The translations under genes and the position numbers were made by a program. A DNA stretch of 14,858 nt from Bacillota bacterium (GTDB lineage Bacteria > Bacillota > Clostridia > Oscillospirales > Oscillospiraceae). Shown piece by piece: positions 6,536-13,985 of this stretch (within the stretch, counting starts at the first letter, position 1; each line of letters begins with the position of its first letter). The notes beneath the pieces are model-generated. The model was given only the letters and a program-made list of their open reading frames with translations, made no database searches and was not told where the DNA came from. The stretch covers positions 1 to 14,858 of the forward strand of contig JAGFXS010000027.1 in assembly GCA_017861415.1 (NCBI GenBank), given 5' to 3'.

Positions 6536-7186
6536 TTATCGCACCGCCTTTTCTTTCTTTGGTTTATGATTTCGTTTATGGCGCAGGTAACCTTCCAAGG
6601 CTTTTCGCCCTGCGTAAACCCCTAGGGTGGCAGCCTGCATCAGCGTCAGGGAGCACATGACTTTGACGTATACCGTGGGCTTCTCTAAGGTGTAATCAAT
6701 ATCGACAGTTGCCGCGGTTTCTTTCACCTGAAAGTTCACCTCCAACAGGGGCAGAATGGTGTGCAGCACCCCCTGGGCCCGCCCATATCCTATAGCGGCA
6801 TCCGCCGGATCTGCGGCGCCCCAAGTTAGTCGCACCTGGAACAAATCAATGCACAATTTTCTCTTGAACCGGCTGCCTACCTCTAGAAACATGTCTAGTA
6901 GCTCCCAAAACAGCTCCAGGGCGGCGCCTCTTTCTTTGATCTCTGCCTCTTTGACCGGTCTTTTGCGTTCTTTTCGGGCGGTCTTCTTCGCCGCCCTTCT
7001 GGCCGCTCTCTTTGCTTTTTTATCCGATGGGGGTAGGGCAGCATGATATAGGGTGATGCCCAAAGGGCCAATCCCAGCCCTGAGCAGCGCTCCCGCAGAG
7101 GTATATGCCGCCAGGGCCCACAGGCGGATCTGAGACAGGAGCAGAAGTGCCAGTACAACGGCCCCTGTAATCATCAACCCCTTCAA
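6536..7186 (-). CDS. DUF2953 domain-containing membrane protein (YtfI-like)
   Basis: This 216-residue protein of unknown function matches the DUF2953 family, of which Bacillus YtfI is a member. It has one hydrophobic N-terminal segment (about 5-20). An extremely basic linker of Lys, Arg and Ala follows (about 54-75), then a soluble domain with LFQVRLTWGAADPADAAIGYGRAQG around 120-145, and a very basic tail. I chose TTG at 7186 because AAGGGGG lies 7 bases upstream and the hydrophobic segment then starts at the N-terminus. An ATG four codons later (7174) is also possible. Longer upstream readings would overlap scpB by up to 170 bases and are unlikely. It lies directly before ytfJ, so a role in spore formation is plausible, but its activity is unknown. 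Confidence 0.88.
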   Translation of the reverse strand: MKGLMITGAVVLALLLLSQIRLWALAAYTSAGALLRAGIGPLGITLYHAALPPSDKKAKRAARRAAKKTARKERKRPVKEAEIKERGAALELFWELLDMFLEVGSRFKRKLCIDLFQVRLTWGAADPADAAIGYGRAQGVLHTILPLLEVNFQVKETAATVDIDYTLEKPTVYVKVMCSLTLMQAATLGVYAGRKALEGYLRHKRNHKPKKEKAVR

Positions 7187-7188
7187 GC

Positions 7189-7758
7189 TTATTCCCCCTT
7201 CGTTTCCTGAACCAAGGCCACCTTTCCGCCCGGTGACTCGAGCGGTTCCGCAATTGGCAGTTCCGGCAAATCCTCCAGACTGTTTAGACCAAAGGACCGC
7301 AGAAAGGTCTGGGTGGTTCGATACAGGATGGGCCGTCCGGGCACCTCCAGTCTTCCACATTCCTCCACAAGATCCCGATCAAGTAGCAGCCCTAGGGTAT
7401 AGGCGCTGTCCACACCTCTTACCTGCTCAATATAAGCTCGGGTAACAGGCTGATAGTAGGCCAGAATAGACATCACCTCCAGAGCCGCCTGGGACAGGCG
7501 ATCTGGTTTTCTCTTTTCCATCATGTCCCGAATTAGGGGGGCGTATTCCGGTGCGGAGGTCATTTGATAGCTATCTCCCAATTTGACTAGCCGCAAACCC
7601 CGCTGTCCAAACTGATACTCGTCCCGCAAATCATCTAGGGCGGTCTCCACCGCTTCAGGTTCCTCTCCTACGAGGTGGCAAAGGCGCTCTAGGGAAACTG
7701 GGTTTCCCGCAGCAAACAATAGACTTTCAATTGCCCCGTGGAGCTGTGACCATTCCAT
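7189..7758 (-). CDS. scpB: Segregation and condensation protein B
   Basis: ScpB is the dimeric winged-helix kleisin-interacting subunit of the SMC-ScpAB condensin, which organises and segregates the chromosome. From ATG 7758 the protein has 189 residues, normal for the family. It shows the N-terminal IESLLFAAGNPVS block at about 10-22. The central part holds LSQAALEVMSILAYYQPVTR and the IEQVRGVDS motif. GRPILYRTT and FLRSFGLNSLEDLP lie towards the C-terminus. An ATG five codons upstream (7773) contains part of the ribosome binding site itself. GGAGG lies 6 bases before ATG 7758, so that start is preferred. It follows scpA by 24 bases. Confidence 0.95.
   Translation of the reverse strand: MEWSQLHGAIESLLFAAGNPVSLERLCHLVGEEPEAVETALDDLRDEYQFGQRGLRLVKLGDSYQMTSAPEYAPLIRDMMEKRKPDRLSQAALEVMSILAYYQPVTRAYIEQVRGVDSAYTLGLLLDRDLVEECGRLEVPGRPILYRTTQTFLRSFGLNSLEDLPELPIAEPLESPGGKVALVQETKGE
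7194..7200 (-). promoter_or_regulatory. Ribosome binding site for the DUF2953 gene
   Basis: AAGGGGG on the minus strand lies inside the last codons of scpB, 7 bases before TTG 7186. It decides that start over the long upstream reading that overlaps scpB. Confidence 0.6.
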
Positions 7759-7764
7759 GCAATT

Positions 7765-7769
7765 CCTCC
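7765..7769 (-). promoter_or_regulatory. Ribosome binding site fixing the scpB start
   Basis: GGAGG on the minus strand lies 6 bases before ATG 7758. The earlier in-frame ATG at 7773 directly precedes this motif and has no site of its own. Confidence 0.65.
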
Positions 7770-7782
7770 GCATTCTCTCGTG

Positions 7783-8556
7783 TTACGCCAGATCCCGGTC
7801 TTCCGCCAGACAGAGGGTTGCATCCTCCAGCTCCTCCGTCAGATAAAACTGTCCGGTGCGGCAAAGCTCAAGAACAGCGATGAACACCGCCACCATCTCA
7901 GAACGGCTCTGACTCTCCCGCCAAAGCATAACCAGAGAAAGGCTGCGACAAACTCTCAGCCTGTCCATAATCTCCCCCACCTTTTTTTCCACCGGGTAGG
8001 GCTCTCGCCCCACTACACCCTGGAAAGCAGATACTGGAGGCGGCAAACGGCGGCGGCTCCGGGAAATCACCTGCTCCAGGGCTGTCTTCAGCTCACTAGG
8101 CATGTGCCGATAATCGAAGCGGCGACCAGAGGGTAAAGGCTCTGGCGCCTTGGCGATGTAGGCGCACCCCCGCAAATAACAAGCGTCCATCTCCCCCAAA
8201 ACAAGCTTAATCCGCTGATAGTTCTCGCTGCGCTGGCGCTCCTCCAGGGATGCCATGAGCTGCTCCATCTCCGAAAGCACTTCCTCATCTTGAGCGGAAA
8301 GAAGCATCCTGGTTTTGAGGTACAGCAGGTGAGCAGCCATGGTAATAAATTCGCTGGCAATCTCCAGGTCTGAATCTTGCCGGCGGGATACCCATTCCAT
8401 GTACTGATCCAAGATCCGCGCCACGGGAATGTCCCGGATTTCGATCTTGTTTTTACTGAGCAAATGGAGGATCAGGTCGAGGGGGCCCACAAAATCCCCC
8501 CCGGCCTCCTGCTTGTCCCGCAGAACGTCCTCCAGTCGATAAATCGGTCCCTCCAT
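7783..8556 (-). CDS. scpA: Segregation and condensation protein A (kleisin)
   Basis: ScpA is the kleisin that bridges the SMC heads and binds ScpB in the bacterial condensin complex on the nucleoid. The protein has 257 residues. The family signature FVGPLDLILHLLSKNKIEIRD lies at about 22-42, followed by IPVARILDQYMEWV and EIASEFITMAAHLLYLKTRM. The last part forms the C-terminal winged helix that contacts the SMC head. The N-terminus has about 20 residues before the signature, slightly longer than in many homologues. The ATG at 8556 has AGGAGG 4 bases upstream, and this motif contains the TAG stop of the preceding protease gene. It is followed by scpB. Confidence 0.95.
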   Translation of the reverse strand: MEGPIYRLEDVLRDKQEAGGDFVGPLDLILHLLSKNKIEIRDIPVARILDQYMEWVSRRQDSDLEIASEFITMAAHLLYLKTRMLLSAQDEEVLSEMEQLMASLEERQRSENYQRIKLVLGEMDACYLRGCAYIAKAPEPLPSGRRFDYRHMPSELKTALEQVISRSRRRLPPPVSAFQGVVGREPYPVEKKVGEIMDRLRVCRSLSLVMLWRESQSRSEMVAVFIAVLELCRTGQFYLTEELEDATLCLAEDRDLA

Positions 8557-8564
8557 AACGCCTC

Positions 8565-9251
8565 CTAACCCAGCAAGTTTACCATAAAGGTATACATGAA
8601 TTGGGTGCCTTCAAACAATACGTTGGTAATAACGCTTCTGGCTGCATAGAGCGGTGCATCCAGAAAACCGAACCACAAAAGCGCCATCAGAATCAGGATG
8701 CCATAGCTTTCGTAGCGCATCAGCTGAAAATATGTGCGTTCCGGCAGCAGAATCCCAAAAATCTTGGAACCGTCGAGAGGAGGAAAGGGAATCAGATTGA
8801 AGATCCCCAGGCCGATGTTCATGGCAACACAGACCGTGAGAAACTCAATGAGATAGCTAAGGCTTGGGCCAGCTCCCGCTACCGCATAGTATCCATAGGC
8901 GGCGTTGAGACCCAGCGCCGCAATAAAGGCCATGATGAAATTGGACAGCGGCCCGGCAAAAGCTGTGATAGCCATGCCGCTCTTGGGCTTTCTGAAATAG
9001 CTGGGATCCACCGGCACGGGCTTTGCCCAGCCGAAGCCTACCACAAACATCATCAAAAGCCCAAAGGGATCAATATGGCGGAGGGGGTTGAGAGACAGGC
9101 GATGCCCGGCCTTTGCCGTAGGATCTCCCAGTAGATAGGCCGCATAGCCATGGCTCATCTCATGAACCACCACACAGAGCATGATTGCCGCGATTTTGAT
9201 CATCAGAGACGCAAGGCCGCCCCAGTCCATCATTGTCATAAGCTCTGTCAA
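8565..9251 (-). CDS. Site-2 protease family (M50) integral membrane metalloprotease
   Basis: This is a polytopic membrane zinc metalloprotease of the rhomboid-sized M50 group (YwhC/Rip-like), expected to cleave within membranes. From TTG 9251 it has 228 residues. The zinc motif HEMSH is at 30-34 within the first hydrophobic segment. NPLRHIDPFG follows, and NLIPFPPLDG with the third zinc ligand Asp160 lies in a later membrane segment. About five to six hydrophobic helices are visible. GGAAGGAG lies 8 bases before TTG 9251 and 5 before GTG 9254. The upstream ATG at 9278 would sit 2 bases from the predicted transcript start and has no binding site, so I disfavour it. It is the first gene of the scpAB unit. 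Its substrate is unknown. Confidence 0.92.
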   Translation of the reverse strand: MTELMTMMDWGGLASLMIKIAAIMLCVVVHEMSHGYAAYLLGDPTAKAGHRLSLNPLRHIDPFGLLMMFVVGFGWAKPVPVDPSYFRKPKSGMAITAFAGPLSNFIMAFIAALGLNAAYGYYAVAGAGPSLSYLIEFLTVCVAMNIGLGIFNLIPFPPLDGSKIFGILLPERTYFQLMRYESYGILILMALLWFGFLDAPLYAARSVITNVLFEGTQFMYTFMVNLLG

Positions 9252-9259
9252 CACTTCCG

Positions 9260-9267
9260 CTCCTTCC
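9260..9267 (-). promoter_or_regulatory. Ribosome binding site for the M50 protease
   Basis: GGAAGGAG on the minus strand lies 8 bases before TTG 9251 and 5 bases before GTG 9254. It lies downstream of ATG 9278, which it therefore cannot serve. Confidence 0.6.
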
Positions 9268-9286
9268 AAGAATATCATAATTAATT

Positions 9287-9315
9287 ATTATAACAAATGT
9301 TTCCTTCAGTGGCAA
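9287..9315 (-). promoter_or_regulatory. Near-consensus sigma-A promoter of the M50-scpA-scpB unit
   Basis: On the minus strand TTGCCA (9310-9315) is followed after exactly 17 bases by a perfect TATAAT (9287-9292), which is preceded by an extended TGT element. The region around it is AT-rich. Transcription should start near 9280, leaving a short leader of about 28 bases. It lies just past the ysxC terminator, so it separates regions A and B. Confidence 0.85.
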
Positions 9316-9331
9316 GGGATAAGCGCAAAGC

Positions 9332-9361
9332 AAAAGCCGGGGATATACTCCCCGACCTTTT
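9332..9361 (-). terminator. Rho-independent terminator after ysxC
   Basis: On the minus strand a CGGGGA / TCCCCG stem with a GTATA loop is extended by AAAAG / CTTTT across a small internal loop. The 3' side reads CTTTTGCTTTG. It begins one base past the ysxC stop codon and ends before the next promoter, the expected place for the end of the tig-clp-lon-ysxC block. Confidence 0.85.
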
Positions 9362-9362
9362 C

Positions 9363-9953
9363 TTATGCCATATGGGTAATAATCTGTTCCAGAAGCTCTT
9401 CACGCCCCACACCTTTCTCCGCAGAAAAGGGAATCACTAAGGTTTCTTCCGGCAGGCCCAAAGTTTCCCGGATGCGTTGAGTGTTGGGAATCAATTCGCT
9501 TTTTTTGATCTTATCCTGCTTATTCGCCGCAATCAAAAATGGCTTTCCACTGGCCTTGAACCACTCCGCCATGATGCAGTCATCCGCTGTTGGTTTGTGC
9601 CGGATATCAACCAGCATTACCCCCAGGGTCATCAGGGACGTATCCGCAAACCAGGTCTCGATGAGCTGTCCCCAACGGGCGCGCTCTGTCTTGGACACTT
9701 TTGCGTAGCCGTAACCCGGCAGATCAACCAAGTAGAGCTTTTCATCAATGAGAAAATAGTTGATATGGGTGGTCTTACCCGGTGCTGAGCCCACCCGGGC
9801 CAGATTTTTCCGGTTCAGCAAACGGTTGATTACCGAAGACTTGCCCACGTTGGATCGCCCGGAAAAAACCACCTGGGGCAGGGTATCCCGGGGGAAATCC
9901 TCCCTTTTAGCCGCCGAGCGGATAAACTCCGCCTTCTGCACATTCAGCTCCAT
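9363..9953 (-). CDS. ysxC: Ribosome biogenesis GTP-binding protein YsxC/EngB
   Basis: This essential cytosolic TrmE-Era-type GTPase acts in late assembly of the 50S ribosomal subunit. It has 196 residues, the usual size. G1 is GRSNVGKSS at 32-40, the switch I threonine lies in APGKTTHINYF (58-67), and G3 is DLPGYGYAKV at 77-86. G4 is NKQD at 144-147 and G5 is SAEKG at 177-181. The ATG at 9953 has GAGGAG 8 bases upstream. It follows lon after 23 bases, as in Bacillus (lonA-ysxC). It may depend on read-through from the lon region, because no good promoter was found in the gap. Confidence 0.97.
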   Translation of the reverse strand: MELNVQKAEFIRSAAKREDFPRDTLPQVVFSGRSNVGKSSVINRLLNRKNLARVGSAPGKTTHINYFLIDEKLYLVDLPGYGYAKVSKTERARWGQLIETWFADTSLMTLGVMLVDIRHKPTADDCIMAEWFKASGKPFLIAANKQDKIKKSELIPNTQRIRETLGLPEETLVIPFSAEKGVGREELLEQIITHMA

Positions 9954-9976
9954 GACACCGGCTCCTCTCTATCTCT

Positions 9977-11437
9977 TTATTGCCGCAGGTTGAGCCGGCT
10001 TCTACCGGCTTTGCCGGTATCCTCCGGCAGTGGAGCTATCTCATCTGCCACCAGCGGCGACTGTTCCAGTGCGCAGGCCAGCACCTGATCCACGTGCTCC
10101 ACGGGGATGAATTGGAGAGCTGACCGTACCGTCTGGTCAATCTCTTGCAAATCTTTTTCATTCTCTGCAGGGATAATCACCGTGTGGATGCCGTTCCGCA
10201 GGGCCGCCATGGACTTTTCCCGCAGGCCGCCGATGGGCAGCACACGCCCCCGCAGGGACACTTCGCCAGTCATGGCCACATCGCCCCGCACAGGGGTTTC
10301 TGTCAGGGCGGACACCATGGCCACCGCCATAGTGATACCAGCGGAGGGCCCATCCTTAGGCACCGCTCCTTCAGGAAAGTGGACATGAATGTCCCGATCC
10401 TTATAGAAGTCCACCGGAATACCCAGCCGATTGGCCCTGCTGCGGATGTAGGAGCGGGCCGCCATGGCGGACTCCTTCATCACATCTCCCAGATTGCCGG
10501 TGAGCTCTACTTTACCACCGCCGGGCAGGACGTTGACCTCTACCTCCAGCAGGGTGCCTCCCACGCTGGTCCAAGCAAGACCGTTTACCACACCGATCCG
10601 GCTCTCCTTGCCGTTCTTTTCCGGATGATACCGGCGAACACCCAAAAATTCCTCCACGTTGTCCCCCGTAACCCGGACACTCTTGGTTTTCTTGGAGACA
10701 ATCTGCATGGCCGCCTTGCGGCACACATCCCCCAGCTTCCGCTCCAGCAAGCGGACACCCGATTCCCGGGTGTAGGAGACAATAATCTCCCGCAAGGCGT
10801 CGTCGGTGAGGCTCACTTGCCGCTTATTGAGGCCATGCCGCTGAATCTCACGGGGGAGCAGATGCCGCTTGGCAATCTGTACCTTTTCCTCGTCAGTGTA
10901 GCTGGAGAGCTCGATGATTTCCATCCGGTCCCTAAGAGGTCTGGGGATGGTGTCCAGTGTGTTTGCTGTGGTGACAAACAGCACATCGGACAAATCAAAT
11001 GGCAGTTCGATAAAGTGATCCCGGAAGGTGCTGTTCTGCTCGCCGTCCAGAACCTCAAGGAGCGCCGCCGCGGGATCGCCCCGGTGGTCCATCCCCATTT
11101 TGTCGATCTCGTCCAGAAGCAGCAGGGGATTTTTGCTCCCCGCCTGCCGCATGGCGGCAATGATCCGCCCGGGCATGGCTCCCACATAGGTTTTGCGATG
11201 ACCGCGGATCTCCGCCTCGTCATGGACACCACCCAGAGAAATCCGGGCTAGCTTTCGGTTAAGAGCGTGGGCCATAGACATGGCCACAGAAGTCTTACCT
11301 ACGCCGGGAGGACCCACCAGGCAGAGAATCTGTCCCTTGAGGTCAGGGGCCAGTTGCTTCACCGCCAGAAATTCCAAAATACGCTCTTTCACCTTTTCCA
11401 GACCGAAATGCTCCTGCTCTCTTCCGCGCCGACTCAA
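9977..11437 (-). CDS. Lon fragment 2: complete AAA+ and S16 protease domains
   Basis: The 486-codon open frame starts at TTG 11437 and contains the full ATPase and protease modules. Walker A is GPPGVGKTS at 42-50 and Walker B is LLLLDEID at 105-112. The sensor region includes [17 protein letters not shown]. The catalytic dyad is Ser365 in DGPSAG and Lys408 in GGLREK. Only a weak AGGG lies before the TTG, about 12 bases away, so independent translation would be poor. If made, it would be a Lon lacking its N domain. The LonA sequence resumes at about residue 8. The end, with a stop 23 bases before ysxC, is normal for LonA. Confidence 0.85.
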   Translation of the reverse strand: MSRRGREQEHFGLEKVKERILEFLAVKQLAPDLKGQILCLVGPPGVGKTSVAMSMAHALNRKLARISLGGVHDEAEIRGHRKTYVGAMPGRIIAAMRQAGSKNPLLLLDEIDKMGMDHRGDPAAALLEVLDGEQNSTFRDHFIELPFDLSDVLFVTTANTLDTIPRPLRDRMEIIELSSYTDEEKVQIAKRHLLPREIQRHGLNKRQVSLTDDALREIIVSYTRESGVRLLERKLGDVCRKAAMQIVSKKTKSVRVTGDNVEEFLGVRRYHPEKNGKESRIGVVNGLAWTSVGGTLLEVEVNVLPGGGKVELTGNLGDVMKESAMAARSYIRSRANRLGIPVDFYKDRDIHVHFPEGAVPKDGPSAGITMAVAMVSALTETPVRGDVAMTGEVSLRGRVLPIGGLREKSMAALRNGIHTVIIPAENEKDLQEIDQTVRSALQFIPVEHVDQVLACALEQSPLVADEIAPLPEDTGKAGRSRLNLRQ

Positions 11438-12374
11438 CGTTAATCCGTTCCCTGGTCTTCTTGCTCCAGGGCAGCTCCAGGCAAATATCCAGATAGTTGC
11501 GGATCACGGCACCCTCGGCAGAGCCAAAAGACTGCCGCTCCAGATGGGAGATCTCCTTGAGAAGCTTTTCCTCCACCTCTTTGGGTAGCTTGGCGGCATA
11601 GACTTTCTCCCGATAGCGGTGGGTTTCGCTGTCGCCCCGGTCACCTTCACCCAGCTCACGCTGGATCACCTTCAGTTGCTCACGCAGCACCATGTCACGC
11701 TGGCTTTGGGAGAGATTATCCTGCACCTGTGTCTGAATTTCCTGCTCCATTTCCAGGATTTCTACCTCTCGGTGGAGCATCCGGATGAGCTTGTTCAGTC
11801 GGGGAATGGATCGCACTTCATCTAGAATGGCTTGTTTATCCGCCACCCGCATGATGATGTTCTGTGCAATAAAATCAGCGATATAGCCCGGATCCTCGCT
11901 GGACATCACGTTTAGGAGCGCATCTGAGGACATTCTGGGAGATAGTTCGCCATAGCGCTCAAAAAGCTCATAGGCGCGGCGCACCAGCGCTTCACCTCGG
12001 ACTGTCACCCGTTCCGTTAGAGTCTCAATTTCCTCTACCTCCGCTAGGAGATAAGGATTTTGCTGAGAAATGGTAACGAGCCGCCCCCGGGAGATTCCCT
12101 CCACCATCACACGGATGGATTTTCCAGGCAGGCGCAGGATCTGTCGCACATTGGAGACGGTCCCCATGGTAAACAGATCCTTTTGACCGGGCAGCTCCAC
12201 CCTCATATCTTTCTGGGCTACCAAAAAGATGGGCTGATTGGAAGTCATGGCCTCTTCCAAAGCCTGCATAGAGGCTTCCCTTCCCACATCAAAGTGGATA
12301 ATCATGCGGGGATAGACAGTAAGTCCGCGCAGAGCCAGCGCCGGCATGGTTGTATATTTCATTTCTTCGGTCAT
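11343..12374 (-). CDS. Lon fragment 1: N-terminal substrate-binding domain and helical region
   Basis: This 343-residue open frame holds the Lon N domain. It begins with the [17 protein letters not shown] strand region, then SVSNV-like [10 protein letters not shown], and VEGISRGRL. It continues into the long helical linker with [15 protein letters not shown] and the [18 protein letters not shown] segment just before the ATPase module. The last 25 or so residues, after ESARK, are out of frame and do not resemble Lon. If translated, it would give an N-domain without ATPase or protease activity. A GTG at 12416 could extend it by 14 residues, but it lies inside the terminator-like hairpin, so ATG 12374 is preferred. 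Confidence 0.85.
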   Translation of the reverse strand: MTEEMKYTTMPALALRGLTVYPRMIIHFDVGREASMQALEEAMTSNQPIFLVAQKDMRVELPGQKDLFTMGTVSNVRQILRLPGKSIRVMVEGISRGRLVTISQQNPYLLAEVEEIETLTERVTVRGEALVRRAYELFERYGELSPRMSSDALLNVMSSEDPGYIADFIAQNIIMRVADKQAILDEVRSIPRLNKLIRMLHREVEILEMEQEIQTQVQDNLSQSQRDMVLREQLKVIQRELGEGDRGDSETHRYREKVYAAKLPKEVEEKLLKEISHLERQSFGSAEGAVIRNYLDICLELPWSKKTRERINVESARKRAGAFRSGKGERAYFGISGGEATGP

Positions 12375-12396
12375 TGCGTTCACATCCTTTCCGGAG

Positions 12397-12428
12397 AAAA
12401 CAGGCGGAGAGATCACCCCCTCCGCCTG
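12397..12428 (-). terminator. Terminator-like hairpin between clpX and lon
   Basis: On the minus strand a perfect 9-base-pair stem CAGGCGGAG / CTCCGCCTG with a 10-base loop is followed by TTTTC. It has the form of an intrinsic terminator for clpX transcripts. It ends only 6 bases before the AAAGGA ribosome binding site of lon, leaving no room for a lon promoter after it. Transcription of lon must therefore begin upstream and pass through, as in an attenuator. Confidence 0.75.
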
Positions 12429-12496
12429 ACGCTTCCTAATCAGCTATCTGCTACAAGAGGAGCTTGAAAGCACCCTTGCGCGGATCCGCCCTTATG

Positions 12497-13822
12497 TTAC
12501 GATACGTTCCCGTGCTTTCCGCTGGACAATCCGCCCAGCTCGCCTTTCAAGGAGGCTGCGCCCAGTCGTGGACGCTTGGGCCGCTCGGGATCCCGATACA
12601 CCTCAGGCAGGGTGCCGTTTCTCACACAGTCCTCAGTAACGACCACCTCAAATATTTCCTGGTCGGAGGGAACATCATACATCACCTGAGTCATCACTTC
12701 CTCTAGGATGGCACGCAGTCCCCGAGCGCCTATGCCTCGCCCAATGGCCTTTTCCGCCACGGCTTCCAGTGCACCTTCCTCAAAGAGCAAGGTCACCAAA
12801 TCGTATTCCATGAGCTTTTGGTACTGCTTCACCAAAGCGTTTTTCGGCTCCGTAAGAATCTGCACCAAATTTTCTTTTGTCAGGGGATCCAGAGCAGTAA
12901 TCACAGGCAGACGGCCTACCAGCTCCGGAATAATGCCATACTTCAGAAGGTCATGGGGCTGGATTTCCCGGAGAATTTTAATCTCCTCCTTCTCCGCCTT
13001 GCTGCGAATATCCGCACCGAAGCCGATGGCCTTTTTATTGACCCGCCGCTCGATAATCTGCTCAATGCCATCGAAGGCGCCGCCGCAGATAAATAGGATA
13101 TTTTTGGTATTCACCTGGATAAATTCCTGATGGGGATGCTTGCGACCACCCTGAGGTGGCACATTGGCAACGGTTCCCTCCAGAATCTTCAGGAGAGCCT
13201 GCTGCACCCCTTCACCGGACACATCACGGGTAATGGATGTATTTTCGCTCTTTCGTGCGATTTTATCCATCTCGTCGATATAAATAATACCGCGCTCGGC
13301 AAGTTCAACGTCGTAATCTGCGGCCTGTACCAAACGCAGAAGGATGTTTTCCACATCGTCGCCTACGTATCCGGCTTCTGTCAAGGTGGTGGCGTCGGCA
13401 ATAGCGAAGGGCACCTTCAAAATCCGGGCCAGAGTCTGGGCGAACAGAGTTTTGCCTGAGCCCGTGGGGCCCATGAGCAGGATGTTGCTCTTCTGAAGCT
13501 CCACATCTTCCCCGCCGCCAAAGTAAATCCGTTTATAATGGTTATAGACAGCTACCGAGAGTGCCACCTTGGCAGTCCCCTGACCGATAATATACTCATC
13601 CAGAATAGCCTTGATCTCCTTGGGATTGGGGATCACATCGGGCATGTCGGGATAAGATGCCTGGTCGTCAGTGCCAGACATGTCATCCAGGATATTCATG
13701 CAGAGATGAACACACTCGTTGCAGATGTAAGCACCGGGACCGGCGATGATCCTGGCGACCTGCTCCTGATGCTTTCCACAGAAGGAACAGCGAACGGACT
13801 TTCTGTCTTCATTTTTTGCCAT
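12497..13822 (-). CDS. clpX: ATP-dependent Clp protease ATP-binding subunit ClpX
   Basis: ClpX is the hexameric AAA+ unfoldase that feeds substrates to ClpP in the cytosol. The protein has 441 residues. The N-terminal zinc-binding domain has Cys12, Cys15, Cys34 and Cys37. Walker A is GPTGSGKT at 118-125 and the pore loop GYVG is at 151-154. Walker B is IYIDEMDK at 180-187, and the RKH substrate loop is at 227-229. The IGF tripeptide that docks on ClpP is at 266-268, and GRLPV and the sensor 2 segment [10 protein letters not shown] follow. All key parts are intact. The ATG at 13822 has an extended GAGGTGAT binding site. It lies 163 bases after clpP and 70 bases before the terminator-like hairpin in front of lon. 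Confidence 0.98.
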   Translation of the reverse strand: MAKNEDRKSVRCSFCGKHQEQVARIIAGPGAYICNECVHLCMNILDDMSGTDDQASYPDMPDVIPNPKEIKAILDEYIIGQGTAKVALSVAVYNHYKRIYFGGGEDVELQKSNILLMGPTGSGKTLFAQTLARILKVPFAIADATTLTEAGYVGDDVENILLRLVQAADYDVELAERGIIYIDEMDKIARKSENTSITRDVSGEGVQQALLKILEGTVANVPPQGGRKHPHQEFIQVNTKNILFICGGAFDGIEQIIERRVNKKAIGFGADIRSKAEKEEIKILREIQPHDLLKYGIIPELVGRLPVITALDPLTKENLVQILTEPKNALVKQYQKLMEYDLVTLLFEEGALEAVAEKAIGRGIGARGLRAILEEVMTQVMYDVPSDQEIFEVVVTEDCVRNGTLPEVYRDPERPKRPRLGAASLKGELGGLSSGKHGNVS

Positions 13823-13882
13823 ACTTGAATCACCTCACTGGTTCTGAAACGGCATGCAAAGAATCCCGGATCGGTTCGGAGC

Positions 13883-13898
13883 CGCCTGTTTTCAGGCG
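13883..13898 (-). other. Small perfect hairpin in the clpP-clpX gap
   Basis: On the minus strand CGCCTG-AAAA-CAGGCG forms a 6-bp stem with a tetraloop. No U-run follows, so it does not look like a terminator. It lies about 60 bases before the clpX start and may belong to the clpX leader. Confidence 0.35.
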
Positions 13899-13949
13899 AA
13901 ATCGAACATCCCCGCCTTCCTCACCCGCTGTCCCTTTAGAAGCAGAAGC

Positions 13950-13974
13950 AGGGGCGGCTCTAGGAGCCTCCCCT
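13950..13974 (-). terminator. Possible weak terminator after clpP
   Basis: On the minus strand AGGGG-A-GGCTC and GAGCC-G-CCCCT form a stem with one mismatch and a CTA loop, beginning 11 bases past the clpP stop. The following GCTTCTGCTTCT is pyrimidine-rich but has no true U-run. It could terminate partly or protect the clpP mRNA 3' end. The remaining 50 or so bases up to the next hairpin hold nothing I recognise, and I see no good promoter for clpX. Confidence 0.4.
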
Positions 13975-13985
13975 CTTCCACACGC

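Larger units (their letters stand above)
9977..12374 (-). pseudogene. lon: ATP-dependent protease La (LonA), interrupted by a frameshift
   Basis: LonA is the soluble AAA+ serine protease that degrades misfolded and regulatory proteins. Both halves are well conserved, but the reading frame breaks near 11420. Upstream, the sequence reads to ESARK; downstream, [14 protein letters not shown] resumes in another frame. Family members have a fixed five-residue spacing between the residue aligned with this Lys and the His of the HxGLE motif. Here only 10 bases lie between the two codons instead of 15, so the lesion is best explained by a net 5-base deletion. Upstream translation runs on for about 25 wrong residues to a stop at 11343. 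All catalytic motifs remain in the downstream part. The cause is either a real inactivating mutation or a sequence error; five bases is large for a homopolymer slip. Start ATG 12374 has AAAGGA 10 bases upstream. Confidence 0.88.

Noticed and set aside
9252..9278. ATG 9278 as the M50 protease start
   Set aside because: It is about 2 bases from the predicted transcript start and has no ribosome binding site. GGAAGGAG serves TTG 9251 or GTG 9254.
10145..11251. A 368-codon open frame on the plus strand opposite lon
   Set aside because: It lies wholly antisense to the conserved Lon ATPase/protease region, resembles no family I know, and is a by-product of codon bias on the other strand.
11408..11437. 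Programmed ribosomal frameshift in lon
   Set aside because: No slippery heptamer or in-frame stop lies at the junction, and two conserved residues would still be missing after a shift, which fits a deletion better.
12480..12489. GCGGATCCGC palindrome after clpX
   Set aside because: A 10-base palindrome centred on a common hexamer is readily expected by chance and has no promoter beside it.
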